Positions 23,401 to 37,148 of a DNA stretch of 64,000 nt are shown piece after piece (positions within the stretch are counted from its first letter, which is position 1; each line of letters opens with the position of its first letter). The stretch spans positions 124,001 through 188,000 of the forward strand of contig VZTI01002054.1 in the NCBI GenBank assembly GCA_013397865.1, in the 5' to 3' direction. Source of the DNA: Struthidea cinerea (taxonomy: Eukaryota; Chordata; Aves; Passeriformes; Corcoracidae). Both the position numbers and the translations under genes were made by a program. The notes beneath the pieces are model-generated. The model searched no databases and had not been told where the DNA came from. It saw only the letters and a program-made list of their open reading frames with translations.

Positions 23401-26400
23401 CCTACCTGTCCTCACACACCAGCACATTACCTGTCTTCTTCACCACAGAATCCCAGAAACCCCAAGCTCAGTCTGCTAGAAGGAGAGTAGTCTAGAAACA
23501 ACGACCTTCCCTTCACTTTTGGATGCCATCTCACTTACAAATCATGTTTCTTCTTTTTTCTCCTTTTATGCCTGCCTGCACCAAAAGTTCCCAGGAGTCT
23601 ACAGATAATGCCAAAAGGAGTGAAAGTGTTTGCCAGGGGGCTGACACAGGATAGGACTTGCTGTTGTGAAAAGCTCAATGCACTTAGTTACACGCTGTGA
23701 GATCTCAGTGTTGCCTGGACATTGCAGGGTGGTACAATGGTCTTAATTACTTTTGCCTGATGGAAATGTTCAAGGCCAACTGGAAAGAATAGCCTTTGGA
23801 TCAGGCCTTTATCCCTTAGTTTCCACACCTGCCTGCTTGCAAAATCCCAATGTTCATTCAGCCCAAGCCTAGAAAGATGTCAGAGATCTAGAGCTAATAA
23901 AAAAACAGGGCCTTGAAATTCAGGACAGAAATTTTGAAAAACTTTATTTCCAATTATTTTAAAGAATAATGCATAAATGGATATTTCTGTAAATTTGTGC
24001 TGATTTGGATTGGATTATGGGGAACTCCTAATGCATGCTATATTCTGCAAGGTACCTTCACCCATTCATCTAAAAAAAAGATTCAAAAGATGCACAAATT
24101 GAAATGCTGGAAGATGATCCTTTCAGCCCTAAGAAAAAGTGATCATCTTCACACCAGCTAGTGTGTTAACTGGATTTCAGCAGATTTACTCATTTGCATT
24201 TGCAAGACTGATTTATTTGGGTACCCTTTCATAGCACATTAAATTTATCATCTACGCAGCAAATAGGACACAATCACCTAACAAGAATATGTAAAAGACT
24301 AGGATGTTACATGAAGCTGTATCTATATCTCCTCCTGTGCTTCTTAGAAACTAATGCAATTACAAAGCTCTTTTGAGGACACACTATTGATAACTCCTTT
24401 ATATAAAAAGAAGTTACTGGCAGGCTCTTATCGTGTCCATCAGAAGAGTGTTCCTGGAAACAGGACAGTCTGTGGCTAGAGATAACACATCATGGAATCT
24501 TCTGCACCTGTTGGGCTGCACTGTCTGCCCTCGTGGTCATGTGTAAGTTATGGTGATAGGAGATAGTAATTTCTGTCCCTATGCAGATCAACATGCTCAT
24601 TCCACAGAGCAGCAGTGGTAGCTGTGGTGGTTTCTAGCTGCTCAAACAGCCTGAAACCCTTTAAGGGCCTGCTTTGGAGCTACATGCTTTTCAGTCAAAT
24701 CATATAAACCCTGCAAAGAGAAGGTAACCTGTCTGTTTCTGGAAGCGTATTTCTAATGTGCAAAACAAACAGTATCTACAGCTTATAGCTGTTGTTCTGA
24801 GGACAAATGTTCTAGGTTGGGACCAGGAGCTAATTAGTGATAATCATGCCTAATTCAAATTATGGACAACCTTCTACTGTATTATGTTCTTACTGGGAAC
24901 CAGCACTAGGCATGATTTATTTACAATACCCAAAGAGGAGCTGTTTCAATCCTGGGAGAAATGTATCTTTTATGCTCATCTCCCCTTCCCTATTTCTAGC
25001 ACACAGATGGCATAAGTCTTTCTCAGCAGCTGCCTCGTCACCAAATTTTAGCTGAAGAAATCAGGTTTTTTAGTATATCATTGTCCAGGATGGCAACTGC
25101 CACATAAATGTGCCATAATAGAGATGAAGGCAATGCTCACCATCAGTTGCCTTTGACCACCCTAATTCATTTGAACTACAATGAACTCAGTACCCCCTGC
25201 CTGGAAGAACTAGCAGATCAAGCCCAATGATATGAGACCTACTGTAAGAACAGCTTTCAACCAAAAGTTAAGTGGTAAACAGGAGACATGAACTAAGTCG
25301 ATATAGTTTTGTATTGTAGTATTTGTACTGCTGCTGCCGAGTCACTGTCAACACCCAGCATGGTACTCAGAACAATTTAAAAATTGATTTTTAAAATTAA
25401 AAATTTAAAAAAATAATATTATAAAGGTATAGAAATTGTGCAATGATTTCTTTAAATCTGGGCAAAAATAAATCAATCCCTGAATTATACATCTGTTCAG
25501 CTCCAAGGGCTGCCACCCTGCTGTTTTAATTACGTGGAAAGTTAGGGCACTCCTTCTGTTCTAACATTTATTTTCTGCATCCTTGCTTTATTTTTAATAG
25601 CTTACAACAGAAAAAGCGTGTTATCGCTTGACTGTCTAAAGCAAATAGAACATTGCGGTTTTGGGCTTGGACACTTACTGTTGTCTAAGATGCTGAACTT
25701 CCCAGCAACAAATACTGTTCTCTCTGGTAACTCATCTCTCCTAGTAAGAAGTAAGGAAAACTGTCACCTGGTGAGCAAAAGAGCTAGTTCTTAGAGCCCT
25801 CCCAGCTGAGAAAAAGCAGATAAATAACTTCAGATTGCAATTATTATACAAGATACAATGCTGCACAGAAAGCAGCAGGCCTGACTGATTAACACCAACA
25901 CTAGGCCTTGGATATCTGGGATACGGTCCGACCTGCTAGTGGTTACTGTGCCTCCCTGGCCGAGTCATCTCACTTTTCTGCACTTGGATTTCCCAGTCTG
26001 TGAAAATGAGTCTGCTGTGGTTTATATTTAAGCATTTCAGCAACTGACATACTGTATCTCGAATTCCTTAAATGGTAACATCATTTTCACTACTATGAAA
26101 AGTTGACGAAAACAGCATTTCAAAATCCCTCTCTATGCATTGTACTTGCTGTTTGCAAGTCTGACTGTGGTTTGACTTTTGGTATCTGAAATTTGGTCTA
26201 CTGTGGTTGTTTGACTTGAGTCAGAAATTGCTAATGAACATAGATCTGTAGATTTGAATGGGTTGCATAATCAATGGAAACAATCAGTGTAGCTTTAAAC
26301 ACTGGTCTATAACTTATTTGTGCAGGTCCTGTTTATAGTGGCTACTCCTTTGAGAATATTATTAAGAACCTGTAAAAGTTAACAAGTGCCTTTTTCAGGT

Positions 26401-29400
26401 GCACCATTCATTTAGACCTCTTAAGAGAAAATTCTGAATCTGGATTGATGAAGAATATGCATGTAAAATGCCAAAAACAAAAAAAAAAACACTTTTAAGA
26501 AAAGGTGTACTTTCCATCCTTGTGAAAGACAACATATAGCCAGGCTCAGACCTTGGCTTATTTGTTCATTATTGCCAGTTTAGTCAGAAGCTGGCAGGTC
26601 CAGTTTTGTTACCAAAAATGACTAGAACCTGGCATATTGTTTTGGTGACAAAATTATCTTCTGCATGATTTGCTGCCAATAGTTTGGGTTTTCTTAACAA
26701 TATATGATCTAAATTACATTAAAGTTAGAAACTCATCAAATAAACCTGGTTTCTCTCTTCTCAGTTTTGCTGTGTTTCCTCAGCCTGCTGCTGCACCCAG
26801 CCAGTCAGTGAGCTGCAAAACAGTGACAAATGGGCTCCAGAGCAGCTGAGGCCACCGGTCACTGACTGCGAGGAGAGATGACAGGCAGGGGAGGAAGAGA
26901 TTATTACAACACATACAGAGAGGAAAATGGCCAGGATTCAATTTAGGTCACTCTCGTGAAGTTAGCCCAGAAATACCAGACGCTGAGAACCATCACAACA
27001 CTACCATGCACATACTGCAACAAGCAAAAGTCAATGGGATGTTCAGTAGTCACAATACTGAGACAGCCTCCGTAGGCAAGTACACTCCCTGTGCATGGGA
27101 AGAATGATTCGTGTAATTCTGAGAGCTGATAAAGACATTATAAAACCACTTTGCTATGATAATAAGGAATCTTTATACTGCTGAAGCAAATAAATCTAAT
27201 TCTTCAGCATTACTAACATCACTGATTATTTATGTGGTCTCCTAAAGAAAGGCCAGATGGTTTATTCACATGCTTTGGATCCCCAATTTTTAGCTTAAAA
27301 ATCTGGCCCTCTAGTAAATGAGGCAGAGGATCCATGCTATTAGCAATACAGTAATGCTACAAGGAAGTAAGCAGTAGAACAACCTCATCTTCTGCAACTG
27401 AATGATGCTGGGAAGTCCAATGGTTTGCAAAGATGTTATGTACTTTCCCTCAAAGGACCCATTATGCTAATTCAGCTGAATTCACTGGAACTCGAGTCAA
27501 ACATCAGTCATTTTTCATCACCACCCATCCTCTTCTCCCACCTGGGACCTTTGACCCATATCCTAAAGGCAGGTTGCTCTTCAATATGAGCAGTCTAGGA
27601 TAAACACCTGTTATGTGGATCTCACTAAAACAGGGCACAACCTGTCCTGTGGAAAAACATTCCACATATGGGGGCCTATTACTCTAGCTCTAAAATCACA
27701 TAAGTGAGGGGGCTTCAGTCACTGAAGACATCTTTCCTAACCATTATTTCCAGCTGTTCTGTAACTGAGCAGTTTTCTTGCTGCACCAGCTGTGGTGCCA
27801 GCTTATCTTTCAGCACTATTTCCTACTCTACCCTTCATCACTGCATCTAGAGTAATGATTTTTCTCTACTATAATTCATGAAATCCTACCGTTGTCTAAG
27901 ATGCTGATTTCAAATACAATATCAGAGCTATAGCAACAAATTTGTAGCAAAACATGAAAATTAAGGAACTGAAAAGTTCCTTGAAAGTATTATGTGAAAA
28001 AGTGGATCCTGCTCTTAATTATTTCCATTATTTGCATAGTTTTGTTACTGAAATCAGAACAAAGTCTTCCAGTAAAATCTGGTCAGCTAAAGGACTCAAA
28101 TGATTTCTGAAGTGGTCATGGTTTGCCTCTGAGCTACACGCGCTCACGGGAGTTCTCGTGTCCAAGGGTGGACAAGAAAAAAAGGGAACTGAAAATGGCT
28201 GACTGTAAAGATGGCTGTGTACTGCACTTCCTTATTCATACCAAAATAAAACATCATTAGCCATTTTAAAATTTAAATGGCGCAACCCCTGGGACTGAGA
28301 GCACCAGCAGACATGCATACAAGTGCATGCACTTCATTCATGCCCAGCTTACGCACTAACCAGACATCACACACGCGTGCAAAAGGACTGCTACATTCAT
28401 TCAAGCCTTCACCCTGCATGCATGGCCTCCCTCAGCACACGCAAGTGGGTGTTCTGTATACAGCCAGTCTGAGGCTTCCCATCATCCTATTTACATTCAA
28501 TTACTATCTCTGCCATATTTCCACTTCCAAGCCCATTTAAAATGGAAGCTAATAGCAAAACATACCTACACAGTGAAAAATCCAGGCCAACCTTTTCGGG
28601 TGATTTGGCATGGCTCCAGTGTTGGTGCTCAGCTTTTAACACGTGACCTAAGCCTGTTTTTTGGGCACAAGTGAGCTTGCTCGTTGCAAGGTCTGGCAGG
28701 GAGAGCAAACAGAAGACGAGTCACCCCAGTCTTTTTCCACTTCCAAGGACCCAGGAGCTCACTGGTTCTTAGCAATGGCTTGCTCAGAGCCATCTTACAG
28801 GTCTAAAATTCTAGATCCAAAAATAAAAGAACATAAGAACAGCACTGATTAAGCAGTACATAAATGAAACTGTTTTTAAAGACAGACAATGAGTGACTGA
28901 GAGAAATAGTGAACTTAGAAATGATAAAGTTTTCACAGAGGAAATCCAGCAGAAACTGCAGTGGAGGGGGAATGCACTGGTACCCCCTGCCTTCAAGAGG
29001 TAGAACATTTGTTTTAGGGGAGTCGGAATTTGAAGAGTGATATGCACTGGTCCCAGCTTTGACAAGGAGATCATTGTGGTCCCTAAAGCAAAAACTAAAG
29101 AGGACTGAATTCTGTGCAAACCCTGAATCTTTGTGCGTTTTTTCCTGTAGGGTAAAATCTACTGACTTCATTGGAACTGCTACATGATGAATGAGAGTAG
29201 ATATAAACGCGAAAAAGAAAAATACTGTGTTCAGAATTTTAGTACCTGCATTTTCAATACAGATTTATGTTCTCACTCTTTTGAATGCCAATGAACACAA
29301 TAAGGAGGAGCTTGAAAGAGCATGAGTTTGCTTTTTCATTCCACATAGCCAAAGTTTCCTTCCTGCAGAATTTGAGCAATTAATATCACCAGCCAAAGCC

Positions 29401-32400
29401 TCTGTGGGAGGTAAGGGTCAACATGGAATATCTAATTTCCTGAAAAACAATATTTTCCCTTTCTAAAATTCTGGAAGAAAAGTTCTGGGAAAAAAATTTA
29501 GGGCATGCCACAAATCCTGCAGAGGAAGAATGGCCCAAAGGTAAGTTTGCCTTCTTCCCAAGACATACCCTGGAGAAGGGCTTCTTACACATGCACCACA
29601 GAGAACTGAGCTATCAGACAGTACCACCATGAACAGAGCTAGCAACACAGGTGTTACTTTTACTACATCTCTCAGTCCTGTCCTGCAGCTGAAGTTTTTT
29701 CATCCCATTTTACATTTATAGGAGAGAGCAACAGGCAGCTAAAAATAGCACATGCACCGAAGGACATAGAAGAAATAGAAGAAAATGTAAAACAATAATA
29801 ATAGAAGTTTCAAGTCATGGGAAAATCAGAATTTAATTATTTGTGTCTTCCTGAGAAGGAAAAAGGTACATAAAATCCACCTGTTAAGGACACTTAAGGC
29901 CACATGGGCTTTCTCTTCCTGACCTTACTTAACCTCAACTTTTTCAAATTCTTGCTCAACTCTGAAATCATTTATTGTAATAAGGGGCAAAACAAACTCC
30001 TCTTCAGAGCTAAAATCATGCAGAGGAAAATTATAGCTTCATTCCTTTGGAAAAACACTAGCAGATTTTTATCTTGACACTGATTATGAACAGCACCATG
30101 AACACTAAGGATAGGACTGAACTGTTTCTTCTACAACCTTACTGTAAGCCACACAGTCAGAATCTACAAAAGACATCCAAAGGAGTCTTTAAAAAGGGGC
30201 AAATAAGCGTGGCTAGAGCAAGGTCAGGGCTGAAGCACAGAACCATGTTATAGCTGGAAACATAAAGCATCAACCACTCACAAAGACACACTGGTCTAAT
30301 TAAAATGAGTTCAAAGCTGATTCAGTGAGTGCATTTAAAGCTACTCAAAATCCACCCAACATAATGTACTGTGGCAACCAACTATATCCAGATTCACTGA
30401 TATGGGCTGTTTTGTGTGAAGGATATCTAGGCTGGGAAAGAGAAAAGAGAAGGGTGTTAGATCCATGCAGCAAACAGGACTTTTGAGTTTGACTTGAATG
30501 AGGATCTCATGCACCCAAAGAGGTTTGTTTCCCCTCTAAGCCTGCTTCCTGTGACTCACCTACTACAACATCCCTGTGCACAACTCAGGGTGGGCAAAGG
30601 GGGGCTCTGATTTGGGAGCACAAGATCTTGTCCTATACAGCCAGGTGCAGATACAATATACTCCTTTGGAGGATTTGGGGAAAGAAAATTTACACACTAC
30701 TCTGAGTTAGCCTCAGATTGTAAGCTTTCATTCAACTTTCTTAAGCTGCCTGGAAAGAGCATTGAGGGCTGCACTGCATTTGGACAGTGCCAAAAGCAGC
30801 ACATGGGAAGTGGCAGAGTATGTGGGGATGATGGGGGCTGCTGGCAGGGAGCCTGGAAATGCTGGAAATCCTGACACAAGTTGCAGGACATGGAAAGGGG
30901 TGTCCTACCTGTGCTTGCCTATGTCCTGAAAGTAAAGGATGAGGGAGATGGGCTCTGCATGGTGGGTACTGTGTGTCCTGAGCCCTCGGTGGGGGGTATA
31001 AGGGCATGAACTACTCAGCTGCTGAGTGGTCTGAGCAGCATCAGACCAGAGGGCAAGAAGACATTTGAGAGAGGTGAAATCTTGGACCTGTATCCAAGAG
31101 GGTGGTGTACTCTTGGGCCTTGGAAGGAAGCCCAAGTTTAGTTTGCCACCAGACTCTGGCTTTGTGGTTTAATCTGGTGCTTAAAGACAGAGCAGTGTCT
31201 CTCCCTTACACAACTGGACAACCTAGGCTCAAGCTGAACAGTGCTGCACAATGCACAGCAGCCATGTGCTTAAGGCAGCTGTGTGTGTGAGGAAAACAGT
31301 GAGATCCCAACTTTTTCTCTGTCCTCTCTTTCCCCTTTGCCCTCAGAAATTGAGCCACTTTTGGCACATTAGATTTATCAAGATAGCAGCCAGCAGTGTT
31401 GTCCCCAGTCTTGTCTGCTGCCACAGGGAATTTGTTTCTAAAAGCAGCCCAAAGACTTTTGGGGGTTGCTCAGAGCATGCAGAGTCTCTGCAGCATCATC
31501 AAAGCTGCTACAGAGCAGGTGGGTCAAGCTCACCTTGCTCTGTTCCCCTCACACCACGGTCAGACCCAGCTATCCCCATCAGCAAAGCAGCAATGCTGTG
31601 CAGAACTAAACTTGCTTGTCAAAAGAGATTACAATTATCCCTCCCCACAGTACAGAAAGAAAGCAGTAGTAAGCCATGCTTTGTCAAGAAATGAACTGAA
31701 GTCAATGTAAACATCATAAAAGCAGCCATAGCTGGCTTGTACCACCCTTCTCTAGGAGCTCTGGCCTCCTCTAAAAGGTATCTGTAAAAGGCAACTAGCA
31801 GAGCTGAGTGAATCACCTCTCTCTGGCTCCCATTGTAAGGGCTTTGGAAACCTATCCCTTTTATTCCACAGCTCCTTGCAAATCTCCTCTTAAGGATTAA
31901 GTTCTTTCCCAACCATTGGAAAATCCAGTTCCAGATGCCTGACCTACATGCACAGGCCCAGTCAATAGGGAGTGGAGGGGGACATCTCATTTATTTCTCA
32001 ATTGATTGAAAGACGAAATGAAACTTGAATCAGACAAATCCCTTTGTTTCCTCCCACTCCGCTCCCTTTGCTTTGCATGTTGGGAGGGGAGATGATGTTT
32101 GGCAACAGCAAAGAGGAGTGTGCAGGAGAAGAAATAGGGAAATCCACCCCCCAATAATTGCTGTAAAATCTGACTCTTAAAGATAGGCTGGTGAAACTGG
32201 GAGGAAGTGGAAAATCATCATGCCAGGAAGGCTCCGTTTGCTAGTCAAATAGCAAAAAAGCTGGTTACTGCTGGCAGATGTCTCCTGTTGTGTTATCTCT
32301 TCCTGTTAAGCTGCCCAATGGGAGGATGATTTAGTCAGCCCATGGCCTCTCCCCTTCCATATGCTGACCCCCTTGGAAAATCTCACTCGTTTTCAGCCTG

Positions 32401-33163
32401 GATATTTTACCCTGTCACAGAATTGGTGCAAGCAGTTCCTGCAGCCCCCTGCGAGGCCACAGCAAGGGCACAGAGGGGTGTAGCCCAACACAAGCCATGT
32501 TCTGACAGGCCACAGTGGCCACTGGCACCTGGTCATGAATAGAGCAGCCCCCAAGATGCTCTAATATCATCTCTAATATTACTCTAATCCGTGCTGGGGC
32601 CAGCTTGTAACCTGTCCTCAGATCAGGGAGCTATAATTGATAGGCTGCAGCTCGCTGTAAGATCCAGGCACGACTCAGATCACAGCCTTTGCAGTTTAAC
32701 TCGAGGCTAACACTTATCTGAGTCTAACATTGCTATAATTAGTTTTTTGCCAGTGCAAATCAGGACTGTTAGTGGTGCATGTTAAATAGAAAAGATATGA
32801 GGACAAAAGTATGTGAATTTCTCTGTTTTGACTACTGTTGAGGCAAATTTTAGTTGCCTGTTTACTTTTCTATGGTATGAAGACCCTGCCTCAGTGAGGA
32901 ACATATAGAACTGGGGCCATACATAAATCAAACCCAAGCAGTGCAGAAAAAGTACAGTATGCATTTCTTCCATAAAGGTAACAGTAAATAATCTACTAAG
33001 TTAATGGTTCACTAATGCAAGACAGCTTAAGAGGCAGAAAAAACCAGGGAGGTTTTATCTGTGACCCTTGGCTTAGGTCTGAGATAACAGCCTTAACCGA
33101 AGAGCAAAGGTTAACTGTAACAGAAAATGTCTGCATTACTACAGCTTACAAATCACGTTCTGA
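20406..33163. other. Long unique non-coding stretch, no gene seen
   Basis: No coding gene is recognisable in about 12.8 kb. The largest frames (22757-23326, 189 codons; 31251-31694, 147 codons) have no known domains and no convincing splice pairs. An A/T-only block lies at about 25373-25430. At 29140-29175 the phrase 'ctactgacttcattggaact' resembles the same old dispersed repeat suspected at 2.1-2.4 kb. A block at about 32630-32750 has GATA-like (cttatctg) and homeodomain-like (ctataattag) motifs and could be regulatory. No RNA genes or intact mobile elements were recognised. Confidence 0.55.
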
Positions 33164-33180
33164 TTTTTTTTTTTTTTTTT
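33164..33180. repeat. (T)17 homopolymer
   Basis: Seventeen T residues lie on the plus strand. It could be the A-tail of a minus-strand retroposed fragment, but the sequence to its right is not recognised as one. Confidence 0.9.
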
Positions 33181-33898
33181 GGTCAAAATGAAGACAACTT
33201 CTTTAGTTATGGCAACACAGCCACAAAAAGTTGATTGCACAGAACTATTTGTCAGTGTTTCTCCAGAGCACCATGGAAGAAGAAGGCAGGAGTAGGTAGG
33301 AAGACAAGCTTTGAGAAAGGGGGGAAACATCACATTTGCTTGAAAACTGTGCAGAGAAGCAATAGTCAGGAGAGTTCTCATCGATGCGAGTGGCATCCTT
33401 TTAGACAGAGCTAAACATGGTAAAATTCGTGGTTTAAAAGGTGTGCCAAGGCACAGCTTCCAGTATGGGCTTGGTATTATCCTACCAGGCAGAGCATAAG
33501 CAAAGAAGCAAGATGCAAAAAAAATTAGTCAAATAGTAGGAACTCTTCAAACAAATGTTACTCTAGGGTAGCACAAAAATGTAAAGGAGAGCAGAACTGG
33601 CCTCAGCCCAGTGGCCAGCCTTCTAAAATGCAGCCGGGGGAAAATACATACATTTCCCAGCTGGAAATCTAACACACACAAGTCTGGAGGGAACTGCCAT
33701 GGCTTTGTTTGACTGAGAACTGCTGATACCTTGGGGCATGCTGAGGGGATGGAAACTGCCTCCTAGCAGCTACAAACAGCAAGTCTGTGCTCTTGACTGG
33801 TATTAGAATGCACCAGTGATGAACCAGTCAGCTTGCACAGAAATAGCATGAAAATAAAATGACAGTGAGGGCAGCATGAGAGATGAACAAGCACCAAA
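33181..33898. other. Unique non-coding sequence, no gene seen
   Basis: No frame, repeat or RNA gene can be supported between the T homopolymer and the assembly gap. Confidence 0.6.
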
Positions 33899-33933
33899 NN
33901 NNNNNNNNNNNNNNNNNNNNNNNNNNNNNNNNN
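33899..33933. other. Assembly gap (35 N)
   Basis: Thirty-five undetermined bases are followed directly by 14 A residues (33934-33947). The gap probably sits in a homopolymer or simple repeat that could not be read through. The true length is unknown, so any reading frame crossing it is unreliable. Confidence 0.98.
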
Positions 33934-33947
33934 AAAAAAAAAAAAAA

Positions 33948-36900
33948 TTTAAAGCAGTCAGTCTCCACTAAGAGGAATTTTCATGTGGTTTTTCTGGCAT
34001 TGTCTTTTGGAAAACACTGGGGGTTTACTACCCTTTCAGCTTCTGGAGTTCTCACAAAACCTCTAAACCAGGTCTTTATTTATAATGGGAATTTTGAAAC
34101 TATTTTTTGCATTCTTTTAGACTCATTCAATTCTTGACCCCAATTATATTGAATAATGTGGTTACGACTAACATAAATATAGTTGTATTATAAATCAGGC
34201 CATGTTTGCCCGGAGACAGCCCTTTTTCTTCCCCTTGTTCATGTTCTGCAGCTGTCCAAATACAGCCTCACACTCCTTGGAACCTGCAGCACAGTCTCTG
34301 CCACAGCTGGTGAGGGCAGAGGTAAGGGGCTGCAGGCATCTCTCCCTCTGTGCCCAGCCAGCAAGTCAATGTGTGTTCCAGTTTACACTGTGATGCTTAA
34401 AAGGCTGAAAGAGGATCTTGTTCCTGTGAGGGGTATTTGATCTCCCTACCAGGGATGAGGTTTGTCTGTGTCAGTTTGATAAAGATTCAGCAGCTGGCTG
34501 GCTGAGTCCTTGAGGCACAATTCAGTCTTGGCTTAACTGGAGCAAACATCTTATTGCATCTCTGTGCAGAGAATAGATGATTCCAGGAATGCAACTATAA
34601 TTGAGTATTCAAGGCTTTCCACAGAGGGAAAATTATTAAAAAGGCAGAAATTGTCATCAGATATCAGTGATACCACATTTGATTAGCATAGGAAATAAAA
34701 TCTTTACTGATATTATCTGCTAGTGAATGCTGATCTAAACTGTCATGCTGCTCTGGTACATCAGGTGTCAACACCAGGACAGCCAGGGGAATTAGGAGCT
34801 CAACAAAGCACTTTCATAATTCTGTCCTCCCCACCAAACAAAAGACTCGTCAAAAAGACGTTGCAATGAATTATACAAATATTGAGGGCAACAAACTGAT
34901 CAAGAAAAATAGAACTCGGCCACCTTTACAGAATTAATTTCTCACCATGTTCCTTGTAATTCTTTTTTCATGTTCACCTCTTACTACTGGTTTATAAAAA
35001 AAAAACAACAAACCTTGAGTTGTCCCAGAACAAGAGGATCAGCTCATCTTCTAACATTTTCAGACTATGCTGGAATCCAAAAGAACCAAAGTCATCCCAA
35101 GAAAACCCATTCTTAGGGGTTTCCCACCCCAGTTCCCAATTCACTGGATGTCACCAAAGATAAGCATTGGTAAGCTTAATGAAACAGCAGGATCCAACAT
35201 CCACCTGCACTTACCATGCCAGTTCAGGGTCCACTCCTTCAAAAGTGTATTCATGTTTAAACTCCTGCTCAAGTCAGCAACACAGCACAATGTCCCAAGA
35301 AGAGAATCTTTGACATTTCATATAAGAGTTTTAAAAATACAAATGAATTTTCAAATGATACTGAAACACCACCAAGCCTCTAAACTGTCATTTGCAAACA
35401 TTGATCAGGTCAAAAAGAAGGCAGCTTAGCCTTCTGCCTACAACGAGATCTAGAACTCAAATTTCACTATTTGTACCAATTTCTCAGATGTGCACACAGT
35501 TTTGCCACTATCTGAGATATACAACAGCACAGTAAATTGGTGGTGAATCTATTCAATTAGGAGTCACATCAGGACTGAATTTAATGTTTTTATTCTGTTA
35601 ATTTTATTACAATCAGGAAATCCTCTGTTTGATTCAACAAAACTTACTCTAACAATATGTTTGACAGAACTCACTGCCTGGAGACAAAAAAGACCCTAAA
35701 GTCCCAACTGCTCCTGTCTGAATTCCCCATGCTAGTGTGCCTGGTCTGGGCACAGGTAAGCCCCAAGTCTGTGCAGCAGACTCATAGGAACTGCCTCCAT
35801 CTTCCTTACACTATTCAAGCAAGTAAGGAACCTCAGTGCTTCTTGCAGAGTGGTCTCCTCACAGAACATGTGAGGTCATCTTCTTCTAAGACCTTTGGCT
35901 TCAGCCCACCCTTCACCAACAGCTCAGAGGCAAAAATGCACCCAAACGGACAGTGTGGAAGGGAAACGGGTTTAATTCCCTTCTGTAATTGAGGGACATA
36001 CCTACTACTCCACTGATACTGGAGAAAGGGCTTTCTCAGCTTTTTTGGGAACTGCTGTTCAACTTTGCATTGAATCATTAAAGAGTGACTGAGCCAGAAA
36101 GAGGGTATGGTACAGAGAAAGAGATGATTTCTCAGCCTAAAGCGAAAAAAGCTAAAAAAGTGAGGTGACCTACACAATATATCAACTCCTGTCTCAGCTG
36201 CATCCACTACTTTAGGACTTTAGCTAAGGTTCCGTAATTATGAAGTGCACTGCCAAAAAATGTCCACTTACCCTGATCTATGACCATGTAGTAATTATGG
36301 CTCCTTTCTGCGTATTCCCTGTTCAGTGATGTTGAATTTAGAGATTACCTAATCAGCGGCAGATTCTGATTCATTAACACAGAAGAGGAGCTATTCCATG
36401 AATAGTACCACTGAGACTAACTGGACTTTCAGTTATACTGCCCGACTCCATACTTTTTCTCATCAAAATATTAACTGGGAGTAAAATACTAGAGGATTAT
36501 TTTTATCCACTTGGGGTTTATTTCAAAATACCTCCATGCATTCAGAACACTGAGCTTAGAAAGTTCACCCATTAGTCTGCAGTACATTGGCATGAAGTGA
36601 AAGTTTGCAGCTACACATGATCCCGGAAACTCTGCAATACATGCTGAAGTGCTGTATCATAGTTTTGCAATGTAATTCACATTCTAAAAAAGAACTGACA
36701 TAAACTAAGAAGTAGTTCTGCTACAATATGTCACAGAACTAGGAGAATTTATATGAAGTTCACAGACAGCTGCTTCCCAGCCTTTGATTATTACCCTGGG
36801 CTTTAGCAACAGGGGAAAGAGGGTGCAGCGAGAAAACCATCTTTGGACACTTTGTAGTAAGTCACACTGGTGAAGATCTTATCATTAGCGTGAAATCCAC

Positions 36901-37002
36901 CTCTTGGTACCTTGGGAAGCCCGCATGCATTCACAGTGCAAGGATCTAGTTTCACATATTGTACTGAAGGGTTACCTGCATTAACACTGAGCCAACATTG
37001 AC
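33948..37002. other. Unique non-coding sequence, no gene seen
   Basis: A good isolated splice-donor match (CACAG|GTAAGC) lies near 35752-35762, but it has no strong acceptor upstream and the enclosed frame has no known domain. Nothing else is recognised. Confidence 0.6.
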
Positions 37003-37148
37003 CCTGAGATTTGTTCAGTTGGTTAGGGTATGGTGCTAATAATGCCAAAGTTTGTGGGTTCGACCTCTGCATGGTTCATACGCTTAAGAGTTGGACTTGA
37101 TGGTCTTTGTGGGTCCTTTCCAACTCAGAAAGTTCTGTGATTCAGTGA
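37003..37148 (+). mobile_element. tRNA-Ile-derived SINE with CR1-type 3' tail (TguSINE1-like)
   Basis: The 5' part is a recognisable tRNA-Ile relic. It has an A-box-like ttgttcagttgg (37011-37022), an anticodon arm with loop ctaataa (37036-37042, anticodon AAT at 37038-37040), and a B box ggttcgacctc (37057-37067). The 3' part is the CR1 LINE end, ttggacttgatggtc then gggtcctttccaactcag, finishing with the CR1-type octamer repeat ttctgtga/ttcagtga (37133-37148). This hybrid structure is that of the songbird SINE TguSINE1, mobilised by CR1 enzymes and transcribed by RNA polymerase III. Several substitutions in the tRNA part suggest an old, inactive copy. It is not a functional tRNA gene: the acceptor stem is lost and it continues into the CR1 tail. 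Family naming is from memory. Confidence 0.88.

Noticed and set aside
25680..27907. 17-bp exact direct repeat gttgtctaagatgctga at 25680-25696 and 27891-27907
   Set aside because: A match of this length is not far from chance expectation in 64 kb, and the flanking sequences do not match.
33883..34137. Open frame running through the N gap
   Set aside because: It depends on undetermined bases and a poly-A run read as lysines.
35657..35760. Possible exon ending at a good splice donor (CAG|GTAAGC)
   Set aside because: The upstream acceptor is weak and the encoded peptide is unfamiliar. Isolated donor matches are common.
37011..37075. Functional tRNA-Ile gene
   Set aside because: The acceptor stem is degraded and the sequence continues into a CR1 tail, so it is the head of a SINE.
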